A stretch of 64,000 bases of DNA, taken from Vallitalea pronyensis (GTDB lineage Bacteria > Bacillota > Clostridia > Lachnospirales > Vallitaleaceae). The DNA lies in assembly GCF_018141445.1 (NCBI RefSeq), contig NZ_CP058649.1:329001-393000 (forward strand), written 5' to 3'. Within the stretch, counting starts at the first letter, position 1, and each line of letters begins with the position of its first letter. The notes under the pieces were generated by a model. The model was not told the DNA's origin and made no database searches. It saw only the letters and a program-made list of their open reading frames with translations. The position numbers and the translations under genes are program-made. This document shows positions 53,015 to 64,000 of this stretch, piece by piece.

Positions 53015-53283
53015 ATTTCTCCACTACCTCCATTTCCATAGAGCTTAATAAATCATTATCATAGAAAGACATGGTTTGTTATGCAAACTAACTCAACCTT
53101 CATACGGATAAGATTCTGTACCACAAAGAAGATTAAATAACGCATACCATCATCTTTAGCTATTCTTAACGGCTTGTTCTCTTGGATATATCCTTTTACT
53201 TAATCTTTACGAGCCTTATTATAGCATATAACCCTATTTATTTTATATATTAAAAAATCGCCTACCCAATAGACGATTAAGAG

Positions 53284-53357
53284 TGAGTCACCCGGGACTC
53301 GAACCCGGGACACCTGGATTAAAAGTCCAGTGCTCTAGCCGACTGAGCTAGTGACCC
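53284..53357 (-). tRNA. tRNA-Lys(TTT)
   Basis: Cloverleaf with anticodon loop CTTTTAA. The acceptor stem has a G-T pair. CCA is not encoded. Last gene of the rRNA-tRNA series. Confidence 0.95.
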
Positions 53358-53409
53358 ATGTGTACCACTTAAGCCATAGGCTTAAATGACTACCTTGTAT
53401 TCTTTTTGA

Positions 53410-53485
<76 letters not shown>

Positions 53486-53490
53486 ATAAT

Positions 53491-53567
<77 letters not shown>

Positions 53568-53625
53568 ATATTATGAAACGCATGTAAGACATTGTTTGTT
53601 ACCATAAAGCAACTATCAAACATTA

Positions 53626-53696
53626 TGTTTTGCTTATTCAAAGCCATTAAAAAAGCTTTAATGGTAAGAAATTGTTTTGCTTAAGCAAAGCCAATT
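53626..53696 (-). repeat. Two short palindromic repeats between tRNA genes
   Basis: Units at 53626-53647 and 53672-53696 share TGTTTTGC, five variable bases, then CAAAGCCA. A small hairpin, CCATTAAA/TTTAATGG, lies between them. Related units occur in inverse orientation in the 23S-5S spacer. Confidence 0.65.
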
Positions 53697-53702
53697 CTTA
53701 AA

Positions 53703-53784
53703 TGGAGGGAGAAGGATTCGAACCTTCGAAGGCGGTGCCAACAGATTTACAGTCTGCCCCCTTTGGCCACTCGGGAACCCCTCC
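53703..53784 (-). tRNA. tRNA-Tyr(GTA)
   Basis: Long variable arm and anticodon loop CTGTAAA; acceptor stem GGAGGGG/TCCCTCC. CCA not encoded. Confidence 0.95.
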
Positions 53785-53793
53785 ATGTTACCA

Positions 53794-53866
53794 AGCCGAC
53801 GATCGGACTTGAACCGATAACCTGCTGATTACAAGTCAGCTGCTCTGCCAATTGAGCCACGTCGGC
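53794..53866 (-). tRNA. tRNA-Thr(TGT)
   Basis: Anticodon loop CTTGTAA; acceptor stem GCCGACG/CGTCGGC. CCA not encoded. Confidence 0.95.
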
Positions 53867-53928
53867 ATTACGCACGATTGCCGTGCTATATAAAATTCTA
53901 TCCGTGTAAGGAATAGAATTTGATTTAG

Positions 53929-54001
53929 TGGGCGCAACAGGGCTCGAACCTGTGACCCCCTGCTTGTAAGGCAGGTGCTCTCCCAGCTGAGCTATGCGCC
54001 C
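53929..54001 (-). tRNA. tRNA-Val(TAC)
   Basis: Anticodon loop CTTACAA; acceptor stem GGGCGCA/TGCGCCC. CCA not encoded. Confidence 0.95.
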
Positions 54002-54039
54002 TGGGAATGAAATTGTATTGCCATAAGTCTTTCGACCAA

Positions 54040-54113
<74 letters not shown>

Positions 54114-54250
54114 TCAGAATGATCAAACATTCAAAACAACACATTGAAAATACATGCACATCATTATATAATCGTTCATTTATCCATTATTACCAAAACA
54201 AGTACTTACTTATAACTTATACATCTTAACCCTTAGCTAAATCATAGCTA

Positions 54251-57153
<2,903 letters not shown>

Positions 57154-57788
57154 TCATATGACTTGTTCATCTTCGTGTTTCTTAGTCTTACATTTCTTCG
57201 TGGTTCTTGAAGAATTGTAAGGCTTAGATGAACGAATTGAACATGTCATTGCCATTAACAGCTTTTCTCGTAAGATTCTTATAAACAAGGTATAACAACC
57301 TTCCAATCAAGCATGCATTGATCGCACTAAGAGCTAAGATTTACAAGTTATTTGTATGCTCCTATTGTTGACAATAGGATACGTAGCTTGTTCTTGGTTA
57401 CTCTTGGTTCTTTTAAGCATTGCTTTGCGTATGCAAAACAAGTGCTTTCTTTTAAATCATAGGATAATTGATTATCATTTGATGTCAGTATTTAACAATG
57501 GATAAATCTTTTGCATACATTTTATGGCATGACAAAAGGTTCTTTCCTTAGAAGTTATCTCCTGAAAGAATGACTTCTTCTTTGTTAAATATCTTTTCAA
57601 TGTGAAGTTTTCAATGTTCGATAAGCATCGGCTTTGCGTATGCAAAACGATTGCTTTTTTATAACTTTTCTTTGGCTTGATTTAAGCGCTAGGCTATATT
57701 ATCATAGTCACTTGCCCTATGTCAAGCACTTTTTTAAAGTTTTCTTAGCCTTTTCTTTGTTAAGTAAAGCCTTGAAAACTATTGGCAA
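57154..57788 (-). other. 23S-5S spacer with hairpins and repeats
   Basis: 635 bp without genes. A large nested hairpin covers about 57158-57250 (AGATGAAC region against GTTCATCT, and CTTACA..TTCTTC against GAAGAA..TGTAAG), probably an RNase processing stem for 23S. It contains the two repeats listed separately. Confidence 0.7.
57418..57655 (-). repeat. Two short palindromic repeats in the 23S-5S spacer
   Basis: Units at about 57418-57445 and 57625-57655 share GCTTTGCGTATGCAAAAC on the plus strand; read on the minus strand they are TTTTGC-ATACG-CAAAGC, the same pattern as the units at 53626 and 53672. Confidence 0.65.
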
Positions 57789-57905
57789 TCTGGCAGCCAC
57801 CTACTCTCCCAGGTCGTCTCCAACCAAGTACCATCGGCCGTCTGTGGCTTGACCATCGTGTTCGGTATGAGAACGGGTATGTCCCATAGACGCATCACCA
57901 CCAGA
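57789..57905 (-). rRNA. rrf: 5S ribosomal RNA, located between 16S and 23S
   Basis: On the minus strand the sequence begins TCTGGTGGTGATGCG and ends GGTGGCTGCCAG, with CATACCGAACACG and GGGAGAGTAGG, the standard 5S signatures. Length about 117 nt. The position between 16S and 23S is unusual; the common order is 16S-23S-5S. Confidence 0.95.
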
Positions 57906-58062
57906 AATCTCTTCTATTCTTAGAATAAACGGTATATGTTGTTTTTCCCTTGAATACTCAACAGTGAAACAAATGTTATTAACACGTAATAACACCTCGG
58001 CTATGCTTTACTTATTCCATGCAATTCTACTTATCGTTTAAAGCCTCGGCTTTAACGATCTT

Positions 58063-59596
<1,534 letters not shown>

Positions 59597-59812
59597 AAAA
59601 AGTTTATTCTGACCAGACTAATCTGGCAATTGTATTTTATAGACTACCGTCTTCTTTGTTTGAGATTGTTAAGTTATACAAAACAATTCTCTGAATTTAC
59701 AAAGGAATTATTTGGGTAAAGCTTTTATAAGCTTTTGGTTTGTTTCACTGTTCAGTTTTCAAGGTTCTTGTAAAGCTGTTGTACACTGTGTTTCTTAGAG
59801 ACAACGAAGAAT

Positions 59813-59841
59813 ATCTTATCATGTATCCCTGTGTTTGTCAA
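59813..59841 (-). promoter_or_regulatory. Promoter of the rRNA operon
   Basis: On the minus strand TTGACA (59841-59836), 17-bp spacer and TAAGAT (59818-59813), about 215 bases before 16S. Leader between holds AT-rich sequence with antitermination or processing elements not resolved by eye. Confidence 0.8.
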
Positions 59842-59887
59842 CAACTTTTTTTAACATTTTATCACTTAGTTTTTTAAACAATTAAAA

Positions 59888-59978
59888 TGGCGGAGAAGGA
59901 GGGATTTGAACCCTCGCGCCGCGTAAACGACCTATACCCTTAGCAGGGGCACCTCTTCAGCCACTTGAGTACTTCTCC
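59888..59978 (-). tRNA. tRNA-Ser(GCT)
   Basis: Type II tRNA with long variable arm and anticodon loop CTGCTAA; acceptor GGAGAAG/CTTCTCC; CCA encoded. It lies upstream of the rRNA promoter, so is probably a separate unit. Confidence 0.95.
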
Positions 59979-60481
59979 ACGCTGAATTATTTAAACTATT
60001 AAGTGATGCTCTAATGAGTAGTGCAAGAGTTATTATACTAGAGGTTGTTCTTAATGTCAATAAGTTTTTTGCTATTTTGCGAAAATTTCTAAAGCCTTTA
60101 ATTATGGGGAAACTTCTCTCTTATTATGGAGTGCTTATTCCTTATTTATTCACCATGAAGCATCTTTATATAGGATAGTATTCTTTAGAAAAGTTACTGT
60201 ATCTTTTGTGATTCATTCGGGATGACGGATTTTCACCATATCATTCTCTTCTATAATATAGGATTACATAAAAATAGGTACCAACTTCTCATCTTCTTAT
60301 CATCTATGGTTCATATGTAGAACTTTAACCTCCTAATAAATATGGAAGGAAATTTTTAAATATAGCAAAACTGTCATGAAGCATATTGTCATTATTCTTA
60401 ACATGTTTTTAAGTAATTCTCCCCTTATAGTATCTTTCCTATCTGCTTATTACTATAAGGGGAGTATCCTCTAGGTATGCA
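59979..60481. other. 503-bp intergenic region with inverted repeat
   Basis: No gene is seen. A perfect 14-bp inverted repeat (CTCCCCTTATAGTA at 60419-60432 with 60451-60464) lies just after the end of the permease gene and is a probable terminator or mRNA 3'-end structure. The tRNA-Ser promoter must lie in the left part. Confidence 0.6.
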
Positions 60482-61405
60482 TTATTCCTTTAAATAAGGT
60501 GTACCATCAGCCGCTGGTGCTACTGATTTACCTACAAAGCCCATGAGTATAACAAGGGTTAATACATAAGGAATCATAGATAATATATCATTGGATACGG
60601 CAATATCTTGTCCACCTAAGAAAATAACCATAGCTTGGGCTGCACCAAATATGAGACAAGCACCTAAGGCACCTTGGGGCTTCCATTTCCCAAAGATCAT
60701 GGCTGCTAAAGCGATAAAACCTTGACCGGATATAAGGGATGGAAAGAAATTAGATGCTACACCTATACTCATAGAAGCTCCACCTAGGCCCGATAAGACC
60801 CCAGATAAGATAACAGCTCCATATCTTATACGGTGTACATTAATCCCTAAGGTATCTGCTGCTTTTGGATGTTCACCAACAGCTCTAACACGAAGACCTA
60901 GCTTTGTCTTATAGAGCACAAACCACATCACAATAACAATAAGAAACGCTAAATATACCGTTACCTCTTGGGTAAAAATATTTTCCCAAATGGAATGCTC
61001 CGGAAATACACCTTTAAAGAGCTTTGGTATTTTTTTATCTAAATTAATGCTTGTTGTCATGGATTTTCCATCAAAAAATTTACGGCATAAGAATAATGCT
61101 GCTCCGGGACCTAAAAAGTTAATGGCTATACCCGATACCACTTGCTCTGCACCTAAGGTAACGGATGCAATGGCATGAAGTAATCCTAATACCCCTGCAC
61201 CTAATCCTGCACATATGAGCGCTAACCACCATATGCCCGAATAATAACCTACGGTAGCACCTATAAAAGCACCAATGGTCATCATACCCTCTAAACCAAT
61301 ATTAACAACACCTGATCGTTCGGATATCACACCACCTAGGGATGTATAGATGAGAGGTGTGGAGTACATCAGCGTTGTACCTAATATAAATCCTAAACTA
61401 TCCAT
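60482..61405 (-). CDS. Nucleoside-type ABC transporter permease (NupQ-like)
   Basis: A 307-residue permease with about eight to nine transmembrane segments. The start LGFILGTTLMYSTPLIYTSLGGVISERSGVVNIGLEGMMTIGAF is typical of the NupQ/YufQ branch of the RbsC-like family. GLRVRAVGEHPKAADTLGI is the cytoplasmic coupling loop. The ATG overlaps the preceding stop by one base; GAGGTGATT precedes it. Together with the upstream permease and ATPase it forms a purine-nucleoside-type importer. Confidence 0.9.
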   Translation of the reverse strand: MDSLGFILGTTLMYSTPLIYTSLGGVISERSGVVNIGLEGMMTIGAFIGATVGYYSGIWWLALICAGLGAGVLGLLHAIASVTLGAEQVVSGIAINFLGPGAALFLCRKFFDGKSMTTSINLDKKIPKLFKGVFPEHSIWENIFTQEVTVYLAFLIVIVMWFVLYKTKLGLRVRAVGEHPKAADTLGINVHRIRYGAVILSGVLSGLGGASMSIGVASNFFPSLISGQGFIALAAMIFGKWKPQGALGACLIFGAAQAMVIFLGGQDIAVSNDILSMIPYVLTLVILMGFVGKSVAPAADGTPYLKE

Positions 61406-62517
61406 TATTCAATCACCTCTTTTTTAGTTTTAAAACGACGATATAAATAAATGATTCTTGGAATTGCTATAAAGAATATAATGGTACCAATCATAATATT
61501 GATAACCTCTGTTGGCGCTCCTATTGGTGGTGATTGAATTTTTGATCCACCATATTTTAATGTACCAAAGAATAGTCCTGAAAAAATACATGCAATGGGT
61601 GAGTTACTGCCTATCAAAGCTACTGCAATACCATCAAATCCATAGCCTTCCGTAGCTGCCAATGTTGTAATACCTTTTGATACACCTAATATCATTAATG
61701 CACCTGCCATACCACTGATGCAACCGGAAATACCCATGGACGTGACAATACTCTTCTTTACATTTATACCACCATACTCCGCAGCGAATTTGTTGGAACC
61801 AACCGCCCTTAATCGAAAACCTAACGTGGTCTTATTCAATACATACCAAACGATAACGGCTACAATGATAGCAATAATAAAACCGTAATTAAGAGGGGTT
61901 TTTAATATATCCCTTATCTGAGGATGATCCATCAGCCATTCTTTTCCAGACTCGGATTTTTTAAAACCTTCCATAAATACAATGCTGGCTGTTTCCCGTA
62001 TGGGATGTGCTTTATTGGTTCGTGCTAAGAATGCTGGTATATTAATAACCGCATTATGTGCATACAACGCAATCCAGTTTAACATAATGGTGGATATAAC
62101 TTCATTAATGCCAAACCTAGCTTTCAGATACCCTGCAATGGCGCCCCATACACCACCTGCTAAAGAAGCAAATAGGATAATAACGATTGGATGGATAATA
62201 TAAGGTAGTTTTAGAAAATAGCCTAATAAAGAAGCGACAATGGTCCCTATGATAAATTGCCCTTCAGCTCCAATGTTGAATAATCCTGTTTTGAAAGCAA
62301 AAGCTACAGATAATCCTGTTAGAATTAAAGGTGTGGATTTAATGATGGTATAGGATATGTATTTGGGTTTACTAAACACACCTTTTACAATCACATAGTA
62401 TACCTGTAGAGGATTATAACCTGCTATGAATAAGATAATAGCGGTAATAATTAAACCAAAAAGGATAGATAAAAACGTCATCTTCGTACTATTTGAAAGA
62501 ATTTTTCTCTTTTCCAT
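61405..62517 (-). CDS. Nucleoside-type ABC transporter permease (NupP-like)
   Basis: A 370-residue permease of the NupP/YufP branch. FKTGLFNIGAEGQFIIG and GFRLRAVGSNKFAAEYGGINV (coupling loop) are characteristic, with about nine transmembrane segments and an extracytoplasmic insertion near residues 165-205. It starts one base after the ATPase stop and precedes the second permease. Confidence 0.9.
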   Translation of the reverse strand: MEKRKILSNSTKMTFLSILFGLIITAIILFIAGYNPLQVYYVIVKGVFSKPKYISYTIIKSTPLILTGLSVAFAFKTGLFNIGAEGQFIIGTIVASLLGYFLKLPYIIHPIVIILFASLAGGVWGAIAGYLKARFGINEVISTIMLNWIALYAHNAVINIPAFLARTNKAHPIRETASIVFMEGFKKSESGKEWLMDHPQIRDILKTPLNYGFIIAIIVAVIVWYVLNKTTLGFRLRAVGSNKFAAEYGGINVKKSIVTSMGISGCISGMAGALMILGVSKGITTLAATEGYGFDGIAVALIGSNSPIACIFSGLFFGTLKYGGSKIQSPPIGAPTEVINIMIGTIIFFIAIPRIIYLYRRFKTKKEVIE

Positions 62518-62518
62518 T

Positions 62519-64000
62519 TTATTTTTTGCCCCCTGCCATTTCGAGTCCTAATTTCATCTCTGTTGCATCTTTTTGATCCATGACACATACAATTTTTCCT
62601 TCATAGATGACGGCAATACGATCCGCAACATTCATAATTTCATCTAACTCAAGTGAGATTAACAGCACACCTTTATTCTCATCTCTTTGTTTCACAAGTG
62701 CCTTATGTACGTATTCGATTGCACCAACATCTAATCCTCTTGTTGGCTGGGTAGCGATTAAAATATCTGGATCATTCATAATCTCTCTGGCAATAATGAC
62801 TTTCTGTTGATTACCACCTGACAAAGATTTTGCATGTGCTGTTTCATCGGTAGGCCGAATATCAAAGGTATTAATTAACTTCTTTGCATAATCAATAATA
62901 GCGTCTTTCTGTAATATACCTTTCTTAGAGAATGGTTCGTTAATAAAGTTTTCCAATACCATGTTCTCATAAACGGTAAAGTCTAATACTAAGCCTCTTT
63001 TTTGTCTATCTTGTGGTATAGTCGATACTTTATTATCCATAACTTTTCGTGGTGAAAAGTTAGTAATTTCTTTTCCATTAACACATACTTGTCCACTCTC
63101 TGTTGGTCTAAGTCCTGTTAAAGCTTCTACCAGTTCACTTTGCCCATTACCATCTACGCCAGCTATACCAAGTATTTCTCCTCTTTTAACCTCTAGGGAT
63201 AAGCCATTAACAGCTACTAAGCCACGATTATCCTTAACAACCAAATCCTTAATAGATAACACAACATCTGTTGGCTGAGCATCATCCTTTGGCACTTTAA
63301 AAGTAACTTCTCTTCCCACCATCTTAGCCGCTAATTCTTCTTCTGTTACGTCTTCTACTTTTACGGAATCGATACACTTACCTCGTCTAATAATGGTACA
63401 TTGGTCAGCCACTTCCTTAATTTCTTTTAATTTATGGGTAATGATAATCACCGTTTTACCTTCTTTGGTCAAATTATCAATAATCCCGATTAAGTCTTTA
63501 ATCTCTTGAGGTGTTAACACAGCTGTGGGTTCATCAAGAATAAGAATATCTGCACCTCGATACAGCGCTTTTAGTATTTCTACACGTTGCTGCATACCTA
63601 CTGTTATATCTTCTATCTTATCATCAGGATTAACAAAAAGACCATATTTTTCCGATAATGCTTTCACATCATCCTTAGCCTTTTGCATGTTTAGTACACC
63701 CATGGACTTTGTTAATTCGCAGCCAAGAATAATATTTTCTACAACAGTAAAAGGCTCCACCAACATAAAATGCTGATGCACCATACCAATACCTTGCCCA
63801 ATAGCAATATTAGGATTGGTGACCTTTACCCGTTGGCCATGAATATAAATATCACCTTGTGTTGGTTCAATCATACCGTATAGCTGATTCATGAGTGTGG
63901 ACTTACCTGCACCGTTTTCACCAAGCAGGGCATGCACTTCACCTTTGTATACCGTTAAATCAATGTGGTCATTGGCAATAAATGGACCAAATTTCTTAGT
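62519..64000 (-). CDS. Nucleoside-type ABC transporter ATP-binding protein, 5' end outside the window
   Basis: 493 residues are visible; the frame remains open to the right edge, where TKKFGPFIAND precedes the first Walker A motif, so only about 10-15 residues are missing. Two nucleotide-binding domains: GENGAGKST with signature VGMQQR and ILDEPTAVLTP in the first; degenerate GVDGNGQSELVEAL, LSGGNQQK and IATQPTRGLDVGA in the second. This RbsA-like duplication fits the BMP-family importers of guanosine and other nucleosides. The binding lipoprotein is probably encoded beyond the right edge. Confidence 0.92.
   Translation of the reverse strand, partial: TKKFGPFIANDHIDLTVYKGEVHALLGENGAGKSTLMNQLYGMIEPTQGDIYIHGQRVKVTNPNIAIGQGIGMVHQHFMLVEPFTVVENIILGCELTKSMGVLNMQKAKDDVKALSEKYGLFVNPDDKIEDITVGMQQRVEILKALYRGADILILDEPTAVLTPQEIKDLIGIIDNLTKEGKTVIIITHKLKEIKEVADQCTIIRRGKCIDSVKVEDVTEEELAAKMVGREVTFKVPKDDAQPTDVVLSIKDLVVKDNRGLVAVNGLSLEVKRGEILGIAGVDGNGQSELVEALTGLRPTESGQVCVNGKEITNFSPRKVMDNKVSTIPQDRQKRGLVLDFTVYENMVLENFINEPFSKKGILQKDAIIDYAKKLINTFDIRPTDETAHAKSLSGGNQQKVIIAREIMNDPDILIATQPTRGLDVGAIEYVHKALVKQRDENKGVLLISLELDEIMNVADRIAVIYEGKIVCVMDQKDATEMKLGLEMAGGKK

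Overview
This window looks like the chromosome of a low-GC, anaerobic, spore-forming member of the Clostridia. The evidence is spore maturation genes spmA/spmB, a HydG [FeFe]-hydrogenase maturase, a glycyl radical enzyme, an AbrB regulator, strong AGGAGG-type ribosome binding sites, and a yaaO-tmk-darA-yaaR-holB-ricT-trmN6-rsmI-abrB block in the order known from Bacillus subtilis. A Lachnospirales or Vallitalea-like host is my inference from general gene content, not from a database search.

Layout. (1) 1-13.8 kb is a sulfated-glycan catabolic island: a partial GH30-like enzyme, a class II aldolase, a minimal AraC-type regulator, a sulfatase, then a tightly coupled kinase / lyxose-isomerase-like cupin / glycyl radical enzyme / activase operon behind GH78 and GH2 glycosidases. 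(2) 14.1-22.6 kb is a cell-surface assembly locus: a DUF885 lipoprotein, a LuxR regulator with a non-phosphorylatable receiver, two SipW-type exported proteins, a SipW-type signal peptidase, a DUF5305-like protein, a sortase and its probable IPKMG-anchored substrate. (3) 22.7-25.6 kb holds two more sulfatases. (4) 25.8-29.5 kb is a tandem pair of double-domain iron-sulfur flavoproteins plus a PadR regulator; both flavoprotein promoters carry identically placed 15-bp iterons. (5) 29.7-37.5 kb: hydG and its small TM1266-type partner, a 1.4-kb gene-free stretch with two long palindromes, typA, a lipoprotein and pckA. (6) 37.6-45.1 kb: MarR, spmAB, an ECF sigma / ABC exporter operon, a 181-nt G-free stretch, another palindrome and the L-serine dehydratase genes. 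(7) 45.4-53.0 kb: the abrB-to-yaaO block. (8) 53.3-60 kb: six tRNAs plus initiator tRNA, 23S, 5S and 16S rRNA and tRNA-Ser, all on the minus strand, with 5S lying between 16S and 23S. (9) 60.5-64 kb: a nucleoside-type ABC importer, cut by the window edge.

How it fits together. Region 1 plus the sulfatases of region 3 suggests desulfation and exo-hydrolysis of a polysaccharide containing rhamnose- and mannose-type sugars, followed by isomerisation, phosphorylation, a radical-mediated step and aldol cleavage of the released sugar. The radical step is the most likely undescribed biochemistry here. Region 2 looks like a self-contained surface fibre or matrix system with its own export peptidase and sortase. 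Region 4 looks like a small self-regulated redox module.
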